Shown here in pieces: positions 1-13,364 of a stretch of DNA of 64,000 bases (position 1 is the stretch's first letter; the number at the start of each line of letters is the position of its first letter). The DNA is from Ehretia macrophylla (taxonomy: Eukaryota; Streptophyta; Magnoliopsida; Boraginales; Ehretiaceae), in assembly GCA_037974665.1 (NCBI GenBank), contig CM075773.1, positions 64,448,763 to 64,512,762 on the forward strand, in the 5' to 3' direction. Below the pieces are notes generated by a model. The model did no database searches, had not been told where the DNA came from, and saw nothing but the letters and a program-made list of their open reading frames with translations. The position numbers and the translations under genes were made by a program.

Positions 1-119
1 TTATTCGAACATTCTTTTCTACTGGTCCAAAATAGTTAACTCAAGTTATCTTTTATACCCACAACATTCACTTATAAACCACTCACAAATACTATATTCC
101 ATCAATGTGAAATATTACA
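1..119. repeat. Left flank of tandem array, homologous to the right flank at about 920-1050
   Basis: This stretch (ACTGGTCCAAAATAG, then ACTCACAAATACTATATTC) is repeated in diverged form at about 940-1048 (ACTGGCCCAAAATGG, then the same ACTCACAAATACTATATTC). The tandem array therefore lies between two related copies of one sequence. The unit probably continues left of the window. No coding potential is seen. Confidence 0.55.
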
Positions 120-835
120 CTTACCCCGTTAAGGACCTGAGGTCCACCGATGTGGGATATTACACTCACCCCTGTTAAGGACCCGTGACGTCCACCAATG
201 TGGGATATTAGACTAAACCCCCATTAAGGACTTAACGTCCTCGTCAGTGCATAGCACTACTCACCCCCGTTAAGGACCTGTGACGTCTACCGATGTGGGA
301 TATTACACAAACTCCCGTTAAGGACCTGACGTCCACTAATGTGGGATATTACACTCACCCCTGTTAAGGACCTGTGACGTTCACCAATGTAGGATATTAG
401 ACTAAACCCCCGTTAAGGACTTAACGTCCTCGTCAGTGCATAGCACTACTCACCCCCGTTAAGGACCTGTGACGTCTACCGATGTGGGATATTACACAAA
501 CTCCCGTTAAGGACCTGACGTCCACTAATGTGGGATATTACACTCACCCCTGTTAAGGACCTGACGTCCTCTCGCCAGCGCATATCACTTAATTCAACAG
601 TTACTTATAAATCACTCACAAACACTATATCCCGCCGATGTGGGATATTATACTCACCCCCGTTATGGACCTGTGACGTCTACATATATGGGATAGTACA
701 CTAACCCTCGTTAAGGACCTGACGTTCTCGTCAGTATATAACACTACTCACCTCCATTAAGGACCTGTGACGTCCACCGATGTGAGAAATTACACTAACC
801 CCCGTTAAGGACCTAACGTCCTCGTAAGTGCATTT
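120..835. repeat. Tandem array, about 46-49 bp unit with 189 bp higher-order period
   Basis: About fourteen copies of a unit containing GTTAAGGACCTGACGTCC and GATGTGGGATATTACAC follow each other every 45-49 bp, with one gap near 600-660. A longer block starting CGTCAGTGCATAGCACTAC occurs at 242 and again at 431, giving a 189 bp period made of four basic units. The unit carries the palindrome GACGTC. There is no coding potential; it looks like a minisatellite or the internal tandem part of a transposable element. Confidence 0.8.
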
Positions 836-840
836 CTCAC

Positions 841-1807
841 ACCAGCTAGTGACCTACTCTGAATACCATTATGTTATATCCCGAACCCAGATCCCCAAGT
901 GAGCTAGTATTGGAGACATAAAAAATAACTACTTGGACCCTCTTTTTTACTGGCCCAAAATGGTTTATCCAAGTTATTCCTTTCATCCACAGCACCCACT
1001 CATAAATTACTCACAAATACTATATTCTATCGATGTGGGATATTACACGTTTAAATCTAAGGCTCTAATACCATATACGTGATCACTTATTTTAAAAGTT
1101 TAAACTGTTTGAGAGTACGTGTATATTCAAATTAAATTGATATTTGAAAAAAAAAAAAAAAAACTGGCACATACGTTCTCTAGGGTAGCATATACAGTCT
1201 CTAGAGATAACGCTTTTCAATACAACTGTCCCTTGTCTATCCACCATGGGGTGGCCTAAATTTATCTAGTGCCAGCTTTTTAAGCTTTTCTACATAGGAT
1301 TGTTTATAGTACAAACCACTGCAAACTGAATGGTCCTGATCAACAAAGAGTTAGGTCAACAGCTAAGGACCAAAAAAATATTCTCATTAATTATCAAAAA
1401 AAAAATATTCTCATTGCTGAGGGGACCATTTGTACTATTTCTGATGGTTTGATGATATTCTTTCTCCCATTGTCGGATAGTTTTTGTAATTGATGGAAGA
1501 CAAAAGATTTACTATTCGAAACACAAAGCTGCAAGTAAAGCTTATACAGAAGTGAAGGCATGCCTTTATGTTTTACTCTCACATTTTTTAAACTCTACTT
1601 TTTCACTTCATGTTACAAATGGTCCAAAGGTTTTACTTTAGTATAAGATAAATAACTTTCATGTTTACTGGTTTTTAAGTCTTCAAGGGTGTCGATTTTA
1701 ATAATTAAGTGTCATAACTTTAGATTTCGACAAATAAACTCCAAGTGTCGAACATTTTATGACAATCAACCAGGGCGTATGTATAATATTTTACCAATGA
1801 TGACTAA
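841..1807. other. Intergenic, no gene recognised
   Basis: Repeat-like AT-rich sequence. The right flank of the tandem array occupies about 920-1050, and a 19-nt A tract lies near 1147. Only short ORFs without recognisable domains or codon bias are present. Confidence 0.5.
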
Positions 1808-2278
1808 GGCTCCGTCTGTTTGCCGTAAAATAGCTTATTTGTGTAAAATATTTTCTGTAACTTATTTGTGTAAAATATTTTCTGTGGAAAATATTTTCCT
1901 AGAAAATAAAATATTTTACAGGGCTTCGTTTATTTGCCGTAAAATAACTTGTTGGGAGAAAATATTTTTTTAGAAAAATAGATTACTGGAAAATATTTTA
2001 TGGTGTTTAATGTATCGTGAATTCCGTAAAATATTTTCTTCTCTCAAAGGCCCGTAAAATATTTTATAAAATTTTGTACTAGCCGCAATTATTGATCGAA
2101 AAATATTTTACGGTGGACTAATTTTACGGTGTTACCAAACACCGTAAAATTTAGAAAAACAACCGCAATTTTTGACCGTAAAATATTTTACGGTTGACCA
2201 ATTTTTCAGTGTTACCAAACACCGTAAAATTCGAAAAATATTTTTCAGAAAAATATTTTACGGCAAACAAACGGAGCC
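1808..2278. mobile_element. MITE with GGCTCCGTTTGTTTGCCG terminal inverted repeats (copy 1)
   Basis: The element opens GGCTCCGTCTGTTTGCCGTA and closes with the inverse, TTACGGCAAACAAACGGAGC. The interior is saturated with the 10-mer AAAATATTTT in both orientations. Related copies lie at 44806-45125 and 46016-46460, and a 3'-end fragment at 35066-35099. I found no convincing target-site duplication, so the superfamily is open. It has no coding capacity. Confidence 0.8.
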
Positions 2279-2634
2279 CATGTAAGTGGGTTAGCGACAA
2301 AATTAGTGAATACTATGTGATTTTAAACATTAAAGATACCAAATATCATGAGATTTTAAACAACTTTGTGGTGTTGGTGAATGTTAACTGACTACTTTAT
2401 CTAAAATTTTAAATTGTTAGAGAGGGTTTTATTGTATTATTTATTATATTCAACACGCCCATGTAAGTGTCTTGTAGGCGGAGTTAGTTTTTGAATCTTG
2501 TACTTGAATAGTTTTATTATTTTAAATGGGTGGTGGTGAGTTTTGAACTCAGAACTTTTTGATACCTAGTCTCTCACACCATATTAAGTGACCACCTCAT
2601 TTAAAAATTTAAGATATTAGAAAAGGATTAATTG
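2279..2634. other. Intergenic, repeat-like, no gene
   Basis: Two diverged copies of a motif related to TTAAATTGTTAGAGAGG followed by TTGTATTATTTAT lie near 2410 and 2600, suggesting a worn dispersed repeat. No coding sequence is supported. Confidence 0.4.
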
Positions 2635-2643
2635 TATTATTTA

Positions 2644-2865
2644 TGATAAATAGCACCATAGCCATTTATATTTAACCGAAAGTGCACAACATCCCCCTAC
2701 GATTTTAAAAGTGCACCAGAACCCCCTATGGTTTGAAAAAGTAGCACACGTGTCCCCTCTATTATTTTTTTGTCAAGTTTCTTAATGGAAATTGCTAAAA
2801 GACGCAAATACCCTCAATTATTTTTCTTTTATCTTTTTTCCCCTTTTTCCTTTTGTTATATCCAG

Positions 2866-2911
<46 letters not shown>

Positions 2912-3591
2912 ATAAAACTAAAAAAAATAAAAATAATATATAATAGATAATATCATAAGTGTGTATATACATACATACATATATATATTATCCAGAAAAA
3001 CAAAAACAAAAATAATAATAATATATGATTTGGGGGGTAGGTGGAATCCGACGGGGCTGGGGGGAAAGGGGTTTGTCGGGGCAGGGCTGGGTTGGGTAGG
3101 GGAGGGGTTCCGACGGGGTTGGGGGGCACGAGAGGGTGTCCAACGGGGCTGGTGCTGGGGGTGGGGGTAGGGGTGGGAGGTGCAATAGGGCTTGGGGGTG
3201 GGGTAAGGGGGGGGGGGGGAGGGAGGGGAGGGGAAGGGGGTTGGGGGTGTTGGCTGGGTAAGGAAGATAATGGTTTTTTTTTCTATATTTTTTTTTTTGA
3301 AAATTAGATTGCGAGAAAAAGAAAAGAAAATAATATATATATATATATATATAAAATAATGGCATTTTTGTCCAATTATGTAACATTTTAAGCCAAAAAC
3401 CATGAACAATCGCACTTAGTGCGCGTGCAATGCACTCTCCGTTAAAAGTAACGATTTTTTTGATAAAGAGGATTGTGATGTTACGTTTTTAAAACCACAT
3501 GGAGTTTCGGTGTATTTTTAAAACAACAATCAACAGAGGGGTGTTATGTGTAATTTTGACTAACCATAGGAAGGTATGGTATTATTTATCA
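2644..3591. mobile_element. Foldback (Mutator-like) element with 9-bp TSD and G-rich core
   Basis: Flanked by perfect direct repeats TATTATTTA (2635-2643 and 3592-3600), the 9-bp duplication expected of Mutator-like transposition. The 5' arm begins TGATAAATAGCACCATA and the 3' arm ends in the inverse. The arms contain repeated motifs of the type AAAGTGCACCAGAACCCCC. The middle holds a TA microsatellite (about 2880-2910) and a strongly G-rich tract on the plus strand (about 3030-3260). Long ORFs across the G-rich tract on both strands are composition artefacts. Same family as 37544-38466 and 39984-41001. Confidence 0.88.
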
Positions 3592-3600
3592 TATTATTTA

Positions 3601-4956
3601 TTATATTCAACAGTGAAAGCTACCATCTACACAATTTATACTATAGATTTACCTTACAATCAACTCCTTGCTTTCAACTGCACTAGAAGTGTATGGCAAA
3701 TGAAGATGTGTGTTTTATGTGCGTCTGGGCGAGGGCAATAAAACAAAGAGCTCCATTTCTTTTCCTATTTCATAATTTTAATTTATTTATTGTTCTTTCT
3801 CTTTATTTTTTCTTGTTTTCGCTTTTCTTCTTCCTTTAACATCTCCTCCGCTTGACAGATATATTGACTTCACAATTAGCTTCTACTCGTTATGGGCTCT
3901 TTTAAATTGAAATTGTTCAACATTTAAATCAAACATTTCTTAATTTACATCAACTAACTCAAATATAGTCTAGAAAATTACTCAATTTGGGAATGTCTTT
4001 AAATTTGAGTCTCTTTCCAATAGATTCTAATTACATCTTTACAATTATTGCATGAAGATTAGTCCTTGTACTTTCGAATATGTATCACCTCTTGGTTATT
4101 GTATTTTTGTTTTCGTAAAAAGGTGATAAAATAGAGTTAAGAGTCAAACTATCTAATGGTATTTTAGTCATTTGGTCTAATTGTATGATTCTTATTTTAA
4201 GTGTGAGAAGTTTCGAGATCCGTTCTCAATTGTAATATTTTAAGTAATGTAAAATGACTTAAACCTTCCTTAAATCTTTTTTTTTTTTTAAAAATCTAAT
4301 GATATTTTTACCTAAACTACTTTCATGTTACGTCTCTTAAAGGCTAATTTAGATTTGAATATCCGCTATGGAGATTGCACGTATGATGCAATGATTACCG
4401 GAACTTCACTAGCAATGATTAGCATGCAGAATGGGTTGGATTGCCTCTTGATAGATATTAGATACCAAGACATAATTTGTGGCACATGAAACCTTCTACA
4501 AAGTATTGATGGTTTTCTTTTACCAAAACAAATATTAATTACTCCATCAATTAAAAGATTAAATTACTAGAAAATAATATATAAATAAAATTTATTATAT
4601 ATTTATTATTTTTAAACGCCTCCTTACGTGTAGGTAAAATTCATTTTGAACTTTACATGTGAATATTTATTTTATTTTTGTTTTTAAACGAGTGAAGCCA
4701 AGATCTACAAGATCTCTTTTAATAATTTGAACTTACTATACTAAATTACCACATTATTATATCTATTTTTTTTATCTCTCTTACAAAAAGTATTGAAGTT
4801 CGTGATCAACGGATGAAGTGATAGCCTACTTGCTACAGATTAGATTTTGAGGTTGAAAGATTCTACTTTAATTTTTCCTATGACTAACAGAGTGGGCCTT
4901 TGTGCTAGTTATATTTAGTTTTTACAATAAATAAATATAATTGTATTACTTATTTA
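3601..4956. other. Intergenic, no gene recognised
   Basis: AT-rich sequence with no ORF showing a domain, splice-consistent exon or RNA gene. A homopyrimidine stretch lies at about 3750-3850. Nothing else is supported. Confidence 0.4.
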
Positions 4957-4965
4957 TATGTTATA

Positions 4966-5467
4966 GGGTGAATAGTTCTAAATCTCCCTGTGGTCAAACG
5001 AAACTAGTTATAACTCTCTTGTGGTCCAAAAAATATAGTCGGATCCCACTATGGTCTACCCGTTGATGCACACTCCCTCCGTCAAATTTTCTGTCAAAAC
5101 TGACGAAAAGTGTACCACACGCGCGTAAAATGAGATTTTTATTGGTTTTTAACGTATTTAATAATAAAATAATATTAATAATTAAAAAATAATAATTTTT
5201 TTTCTTTTCATTTTCACCTATTTTTTTATTTATTACTAAATAAAAATATATATATATTATTTTATTACTAAATTTGTTAAAAACTAATAAAAATCGCATT
5301 TTACGTACGTGTGGTACACTTTCCGTCAGTTTTGACGGAAAATTTAACGGAGGGGAGTGGTGTGCATCAATGGGTAGACCACAAAGGGGTCCGACTATAT
5401 TTTTTAGACTACAGAAGGATTATAGTTAGTTTCGCTTGACTACAAGAGGATCCGGGCCTATTCACCC
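4966..5467. mobile_element. 502-bp foldback element with 9-bp TSD
   Basis: Perfect direct repeats TATGTTATA (4957-4965 and 5468-5476) bracket an almost completely palindromic element. It starts GGGTGAATAGTTCTAAATC and ends in the inverse CTATTCACCC. The arms (about 200 bp) carry the typical TGTGGTC/GACCACA units and the motif CGTCAAATTTTCTGTCAAAA, meeting at an AT-rich centre. There is no coding capacity. Mutator-like by TSD length. Confidence 0.88.
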
Positions 5468-5656
5468 TATGTTATATGGATTGTTCACTCTACAGCGAAT
5501 TATTATACATATAATTTCTTTCCCTTGAGATGCAAGGATATATAATTATTGACTCAAAATCTGGTTTTATCTATTAAATTAATATGTTAAACCTACACCA
5601 GTAGATATCGAAAAGAAATGTTTAAGCTCAAGGATTAAGCAGTAACAAAGTTCACG

Positions 5657-6166
5657 TACGTCTTCTTTTTTTTTTTTAATGCTCGTTTAGTCGAAGAATT
5701 TGGAGAAAGAGCATGAAAAAAATAAGAATCAATGTCATGGGCATTCTATGGGATCGAACTCTATTAGGCTGTAGCAGGATTGCAAAAAGAAATATTCTTC
5801 AAGCTTCATTAGTTAAGCTGTCATTCACATCTACCATTTACCACCTGTGGAATGAACAAAATGCCAGAATCTTCAAGAATGAGTTCGTCACGAAAGATCA
5901 AGTCAAGAAGAAAATCACGCATGATATTCGGTACAAGATGCTAACAGGCAAGAAATTTAGTGATAATAGACAAAATAGAGAACTTTGTAATATAAAGAAC
6001 TTTAATGAGATTTTTTTTTTTTTGCTCAGCAACCTTAATGAGCTTATTGTCTAGGGTTCGAGGATATATTTTTGATTATCATTATGTTTTAGCTTTTAAC
6101 TTGTAAAAGGCTTTGTCAATATTTTTTTGATAATGAAATGAAATTTCTCTTACTAACCAGAAAAAA
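5657..6166 (+). mobile_element. 5'-truncated LINE (L1-type) 3' end with A tail
   Basis: An ORF at 5713-6054 contains a segment (residues about 33-77, reading TSTIYHLWNEQNARIFKN) typical of the C-terminal region of plant L1 reverse transcriptase polyproteins, downstream of the RT domain. It is followed by a 3' UTR ending in an A run at 6161-6168. A possible short TSD, AAAGTTCAC, occurs at 5648-5656 and just after the tail. Endonuclease and RT are missing, so the copy is dead on arrival. The 5' boundary is uncertain by tens of bases. Confidence 0.65.
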
Positions 6167-6179
6167 AAGTTCACATCTT

Positions 6180-9100
6180 TTTTTTTTTCTTAATTCGTTG
6201 AGATAAACAACTTAACATTAATCAAGACAATGAAATTGCCTCCACTTTGCTTACACCAGAAGACTCAAAATAAAAAACAAGAAAACTCCAAAAAGAAGAT
6301 GCCACATTTATACTTGCAAAGGTGAGAAAGGAAAGTAAAAGTTGTTCATTCATGAATCAAAAGGTCAAGAAGATGTGCATATATTGGGACAAATAGCTGG
6401 ACACGAAATTCATAATTTTAAGTGAATCTAATGTGATTGTGTTGAATTTCTCTCTCTCCATGTAAAGACATATTTACAATCCAATCATCTTGAAGGTCAA
6501 AACAAGTAACAATCCAAAGTGCACATCACGTTAGGTCAAAAGGGACAGATTTTGAAGTGGGACTCAAATCAACCGGCCTTTGGCCACAATCTAAATTGTG
6601 GCCAACTTCTCTTTCTATGTTCTAATGATGATGCCTCATTTATAGTCTTTCTTCTTTCCCACTGTTTTTTCTGCTATTCCCTCTTCATAATGATAATTGT
6701 GACAAGAACCCTTTTTCTCTTTGCTCAATGAGAACTCATGGAGTTTACTTAATTAGAAGATTCCATTCTTAAAGATTAGTTTAAGCATATTAATGTAAGA
6801 AATGTTAAATACTACTCTATTTATGTCATTCATTTATTATTTTTTATTTAAAAGTTTAATTAGTATATTAAAATAATAAATTTTTTTCAATATATCAACT
6901 AAATATTCGCATACAAAATAATAAATAAATAATTAAAATAAAGTGATATTTAATAATTCTTGATATATAAACTAGCCGACATAAAGAGCAAACAGCTAAG
7001 ATTTTCTGGCATGGACGAGAATTTTTTTTTATCTCAAAAGATTCAACTCAATGATAGTACTTGGAGACCATGCATGCAAAAGGTTGTTTGCCTTCCCTCT
7101 TTTCCTACAAAAAGCTCTTTGTTCTCCTCAATATTTTGACAAGTAGTTCTTTGAATCAAGTGTAAGTGCGAAGCATCATATCTTCTATCACCCTTCTTTT
7201 AGTTCACTTTGTAGATTATGAAACAAACATTTTTAGACGACTGTTTCTTTCATTCAAGACAGCTGGTTTCGTCTTATGAGATCCATTGCAATCATGAGAA
7301 TTGGAATATGCAACACCAACCCACTTACATAATTTATCAAGTCCGAGACGAAGAGAATGAGCAACCAGAGCACTTGTTCGTGCAGTTTGACCGCATTTGT
7401 TGAATTGACATTTTGCAGGCATTTTACTTTAACACATCCCAATTCGTCTTTTTGTTCCGGTGACTAGGGGCTTCTTCATCTTCGAGATATCAAATTAATT
7501 GGTTTACATTATCTAATAAGTTAAAATTTTAGATTAAGTGGTCGTTTAAAATAGTATTAGAATTGGATCTTTAGTTTAATTATATTCATTTACGTATGAC
7601 TCATTTATTTTCGGTTCGCTCTCGTTGTGTGTCCCAATATCAACTCTCGATTCTCGATTCTCAATTCTCGTCTGGTTACACATGATGGGGTGTTGGAATA
7701 TATATTTCTCCTATATAAAAAATCATAAATTCTAAAATCATCTAATAAAATTTTAGACTACTCCACCTAGTACTAATTGATTTTAATGTACAACCACATG
7801 ATTTGTAACACGGGCCAGGTCATGGGTTCAAGTCTCGGTACTATCAAATCAAGTGGTCACCTAAGATCAACAACTCAGATATGAGGGACACAATAATATT
7901 CTTAACGTAATTTAACTTGCATCCATAATCTATCTCTGGGCCACTATATGAAATAATAATGATTACAACATTTTAATTACTTTATGTACATAGAAAGTTT
8001 AAATCTTTTTAATTTTATGTATAGAAAAGTCTAAACTTTAATCGACATTTTCTACAAACAACACAAATTTTATTACATAGCTATATTTTTTTTAACAGAT
8101 AAAAGACTATTAAATACACTATCTAGACGTTCACACCCACCCCATATGTGTGACATGGGACAATTAATTATAAGTTGGAAAGTTATGATTATAAAAAAAT
8201 TAGTGCTAATCCTACTTAATTATACAGGTATCTCTAGCCTTATTGGACTTGTATTATCTTCAACATGACTTGCGTTTGAAACTTGAGCAAAATCCAAATT
8301 TTTCATCCCAGTGGAAGCCCCGACGCTCATGCAATATAGGGTGGGAAAGGGAAAGAAATAATTTTCACAACTCGTTAATCTTTTGATAATTGAGATAAAA
8401 AGTAGGTGGTATAATAGATTGGTGAAATTATAATACGAGTATGGCTATTATCATCACTTACATCCTTTTAGTTTGCGTGCAGTATAGCTAGTGCATAGAA
8501 GATCTTTAAATGTCACATGAAATCCTTGAAGATGAAGAGTTTTTTGGATTTTCAGGCTGTTGATCTTGATCAGATTCAGAACCAATTATTTAGAAAGCTC
8601 GTTGTGAAAAGACAAAAATAGCTTTATCATAACGAAAAATACTACATCTCAGATTGGTACTCTTGTATAATTTAATGACACACTATGTCTAAAATTACAC
8701 TTTCTTTTTCTTTGATCATTTTCTAATTCAAACAAGAAATCATAAAAATCCCTTCGTTTTCTTCTATCCGTGGAGGGTACCTCATTTTCTTTTCATTCCT
8801 TTATTATTTTCAAACTCCCCTCCCTTTCATATCCCTCGCGATTCCATACATAGTGTTAGCCGTGGACAGTTAAAAAGTCCTTTGGCCACTCGAAGTGCAT
8901 CAGCTTGTTGATGATGAAAATAAGAGTAAAAGCGATGATTTACAAGGAGACAAGAAGCCAATTTAACAGTATGTGGATAAAACAATAGATGAATTATCAG
9001 GTGGAATTGGTGAGAGATAGTCTGCATTTCAACTGTTCAGAAGTCTAAGTGAACTAAGTGGAGATATCTCACTCAGTTCATCATCTTCGATAAAGTTAGA

Positions 9101-9988
9101 TAAGGAAATTGAAAGAAGTTGTTTACTAGAAAGCGATATGTCTAGCAATTTTTAGATCGAAGGGAACAAGAATAAAAGCGTTTGTGAAGTTTCATTTTCA
9201 GTGTCATTTTCATGTAAATACTGATATGGGTGGAATTGGGATTGAGATATTATGGGCAAGACTTCGACCCGACTCGATAATTAGAGAAAGCTCCGACATT
9301 GTAGATATCATGACAACCGAGATATCGGGGTGATTAACGCAACGCCATGATGACCGGCATGGTGGGATACTCTCGATCGAGCACGGCAACGTTAAATCTG
9401 TCATAAGATTAACGAAAATCACAGATATTTCATCGCGCGCAATCTTACCTATACAACTTGCATCTAGTACACTGCAAAGGAGGTACGACATCCCATGAGA
9501 CACACCGTCTAATCCAAGAAAATAGAAATGGCTGTCAAGTCTATGTAAGTACTCGTTCACTAAAGCGAGTGAAGGTAACTCATGCTCCATACACTCTCAC
9601 TTATATTATCTCTCTTGCTAAAATCTCCGACTCACATCCATTGAGCTTCGAATTATTACTATACAATCACTAACTTGGTTATCGGACCCTATCTGATGAA
9701 ATTTAGTTGTATCTCCTTTTACAAGTCAACTAAATACACACTTCATCTAGATACCAAACTTTTACCTTATCAGATCGGCGCAATCTATTAAAAAAGTTTT
9801 CTCATCCCATTGAGATTCTACAATGGAAAGTACTAAAAGCCAGAAGTTTGAGAGAGTTCATCTGTTCATGGCTAAGCAAGAAAATGAGTAAGAAAAAGCT
9901 TCATAATTTTAGTGAATTATTCTCTAAAATGCACAGTATATTACTTTTCCTATTTATAATAGGAATCCATATATTTTGCAATTGCACA
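6180..9988. other. Long intergenic region, no gene supported
   Basis: I see no homologous ORF, splice-consistent exon series or RNA gene here. Several stretches read like worn LTR debris, for example the AAGTGGTCACCTAAGATC-type motif near 7850. A more GC-balanced block at about 9220-9700 is unlike its surroundings but carries only short ORFs (a 126-residue one on the minus strand at 9210-9590 with no recognisable domain). Confidence 0.4.
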
Positions 9989-10276
9989 TGTGCTAATTAG
10001 CGGTGGCATTTGGGCTGGGCCAACACAGGCCCAGCTCAGCCCAGCACACGAAAATTTGGACTCAACCCAGCTCAATTTATAGTGGGCTCAACTCGGTCCA
10101 GCCCACAACATATATGTGGGCCGAGTTGAGTCATATAATTTTTAACCCAGCCCATTTAAACCCATACCCATTTGAGCTCAGGCCCAGCTCGAGCCCAAAT
10201 AAGGCCCATCTCGAACCCAACTCAAGCCCAACACAATTTGAGCTCACTTGTTAAAAAAAAATTGAAATATTATATT

Positions 10277-13200
10277 GGGAAAATATCACATAACCCCCCT
10301 GTGATTTGTGAAACTATTACCCTACCCCCCTGTGTTTCTAAAACTTCAAGAATGCCCTCTGTGTTATTAGAAAGTTATCACACTACCCCTTCATGTCTTT
10401 TTTAAGTTATTAAATGTCAGTTTTGCCTTTTTATAATACATATTTTTTTTCTTTTTTTTCTTTCATTTTATTTATTTACCACTAAATAAAAAAATTTAAA
10501 AAAAAATTCATCTTCCCCCCCTCACCCCACGCCCACCCCACACACCACTCCCCTCCCCCCCACCCCTGCTGCTCCGAGCAGCAGATCGTTGGAGCAACAG
10601 CAGCAGCCCCCGACAAGTAGCAGTAGGGGTGGGGAGGGGGGGTGGGAGGGGGGAGGGCGTAGGGTAGTGTCACGCCCCAACTCGACCCCACCTACGATCA
10701 ATCAGGACGCAACGAAATTTCGGCAGTATAACGACAGTAAATAGGATACCGAGGCTCTAAACCAACCTCAATAGACATCATACATCAACTCCACAAACCA
10801 TACAACAAACAACTGCTCAATAAAATAACAACATACATCATAACCATATTATACAATAAATATTCCTCATTATACGCCTCCGTTCCAACATAATACATGA
10901 ACCTTAATATACATTACAAAAATATATTGAGCCAATCTAGCAACCTAATTATAAACAAAAGAAAGGCTACTAAGACAACATCAACTAATTCATTATCTTT
11001 TCAACATCTTTTACATTATGAACTACAAAGCATATAAAAGTCTACTAAGTTAATTACAGGATAGTAAAACAATACAACATCAAGGATAAGACTCCGGAAC
11101 ATAAGACTCATCCACGTAAGGCACATTTTCCACTTCAGGATGCACGTACCCATAATCTTGCGAAAGTACACCTGTAAGCATGCAATAATAGAGAGTGAGC
11201 TTATATAAAATAAGCCCAGTGAGGATCTGATAGATCTTGAGCAAGGTTTACTAAGCTCGTTGGAAATAATCCTTTGAGCAAGTAAATACACAATAACAAC
11301 AATAAAACTATCATCACATAACTATAATGACCAATCAATAAAGGATACACTAGTTGCTGTAGCTCCAAACACCATCACGATCACAACAGCCTTCTTGTGA
11401 CTCCCATAAACTCACGCACCCGAGGTACCCCAATAACCATTCCCTCCATGACACCTCCGTCATGCGAGTTTTAGGCAGTCTCTGGTAGTCATGCCGTTAT
11501 CAACCCGACAGCCCGATGCTGCCCGAGAGGTGGCATACACATACCAAAGATTCAGCAATAATAATAAACATCAATCATTCATAGGAGGACAGTCTAGCAG
11601 AACTACCTACCTCCCGGCATCAATCATCAATCAATAATCATCAATAATCATATTATCATCATAATAACATCAATAATCAATTTAACGACAAATAACTAAG
11701 TTAGATGACAAAGTAGGCCATCTAACCGAACATGCATTAAACACACAATCAAATCCTAGTTTACCCATCAACAACTCAAAATTCAATCACTCAAACCACA
11801 CCCAATCAACTAAGGCTCAATCTAACATTTTAAAGAAAGACAACCTAAACTTCAAATAATCATATCTTACATTCTACTAATCCAAACAACTCCAAATCAG
11901 TTTCAAACACTTACCCATTCAATCAACTACATTAGCCCCCTCGGAACCAACCAAAACACATCCAAATCATGCTCAATAACCCTAAAACCCTAGTGTGTCA
12001 TGGCTGAAATTTCCGGATTTTGGCACGGACATCACAATCGAAAATTCGGCACTACAACGGCGCTACCACGTAATTAACAAACTTTTAGAAATCGACGGCA
12101 ATCGATTCCGATCAATACAACTCAAAATAATCAACATTTAGCATATTAAACAACTTTAAATACCCGAAAAATAATAATTATGCTACAACCGTTCAAATCT
12201 CGTAGGATTACATATAAATGATCCCTAGCATGCATGGAACAATAATCTAACATCATATTAACATTCTAACGGTTCGATATTCAATTCTACGCAAAAATAC
12301 AAAAGATGAGTTTTGAGATCTAGAATTTTTCTCTCACCTTTGATGCAATAAAATCCTAGGAATGCGTGCAATGCGTGCCCAACAAATGGAATCCAACTCG
12401 GCACGAAATTCTACGGACAAAAACTAGCTTTTTCTTTGAAATTTTGCTTTGAAAACCTTGAAAACTCTTTGGCTTATTCTCTCATGAAACTCTCGGCCAT
12501 GTGTGTGAAATAGAAGGTGTTTTTGTGCTTTTGCAATGTGTGTTGGTGATATAAGCTTAAAAGTCAACATTTTAAATGAAGTCAAAGTTGAATTAACTTA
12601 GTATTTTTGTGTTTTCTTGACTTTAAATGCATTTTCTTGATCACCAAAGTTCAAAACAATTATTCAACACCCAAGATAGCTCAAGTAGGTTATTTTTAGG
12701 TGACAAGAAGTTTTACAACCAAACAATTTCACACGAGTCGGCTTAAAACTCAATTTTCGCAAAAGTCGGTGTAAAAACCCTAATAAATTTCTAAGCCGAT
12801 TTTAAAACTGTTAATATCAAACACAGGTCTATTAAAGTCCATGGACTAGGTCTAGAAGGGTTAAAAAGACCAGTTTCAAAATTTTAGCAGACGTGTTTCG
12901 AAAATACTATTCACTGAAAATCGACGATAAAATTTCTGACTCCGTTTTTTATGAAAATTTCATGAATGCACATTTAGCATGTTCTAGGAGTATTGATACT
13001 AAAATTACCACATTCTAAGTCACATAGCACATAGACAGGTTAATTCACGCAAAACGAGATAAAGCACACAAAACGAGATAAGATAGAAAAGTGGGGTTTC
13101 ACAGGTAGGGTGGGGAAGATGAATATTTTTTTATTTTTTTATTTTTTTATTTAGTTGTAAATAATTAAAAAAGAAGGAAAAAAAAGAAAAAAATATATAT

Positions 13201-13364
13201 GTATTATAAAAGGGCAAAACTGACATTTAATAACTTAAAAAAAACATGAAGGGGGTAGTGTAATGACTTTCTAATAACACAGAGGGCATTCTTGAAGTTT
13301 TAGAAACACAAGGGAGTAGGGTGATAGTTTTACATATCACAGGGGGGTTATGTGATATTTTTCC
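10277..13364. mobile_element. Foldback (Mutator-like) element split by a solo LTR
   Basis: The left arm starts GGGAAAATATCACATAACC and the right arm ends in the inverse. The inverted arms extend about 230 bp and match closely, including phrases such as TTCAAGAATGCCCTCTGTG. The flanks are TATTATATT (10268-10276) and TATTATACT (13365-13373), a 9-bp TSD with one mismatch. Between the arms is a C-rich/G-rich core (about 10510-10660) interrupted by the LTR at 10668. With the LTR removed the element is about 650 bp. Confidence 0.85.
10668..13103 (-). mobile_element. Solo LTR of about 2.4 kb, probably Ty3/Gypsy
   Basis: It begins TGTCACGCCCCAACTCGACC and ends GGGGTTTCACA, so both ends obey TG...CA. 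The 5-bp direct repeats GGTAG flank it exactly (10663-10667 and 13104-13108). No internal gag-pol is present, so it is a solo LTR left by recombination between LTRs. I place it on the minus strand because a GGGGCGTGACA 3' end is common in plant Gypsy LTRs; orientation and family are inferences. Confidence 0.8.

Noticed and set aside
120-835. CRISPR-like appearance of regular repeats
   Set aside because: There are no unique spacers; the intervals are themselves repeats, and the sequence is plant nuclear DNA.
1808-2278. Assignment of the GGCTCCG MITE to hAT or PIF by TSD
   Set aside because: No 3-, 8- or 9-bp duplication fits more than one copy, so I left the superfamily open.
2918-3415. 165-residue proline-rich ORF on the minus strand
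   Set aside because: It lies across the G-rich core of a foldback element; open frames on both strands reflect base composition, and the residues are only P, T, S and H runs.
9210-9590. 126-residue ORF on minus strand
   Set aside because: No domain or conserved motif and no supporting exon structure; region reads like repeat-derived sequence.
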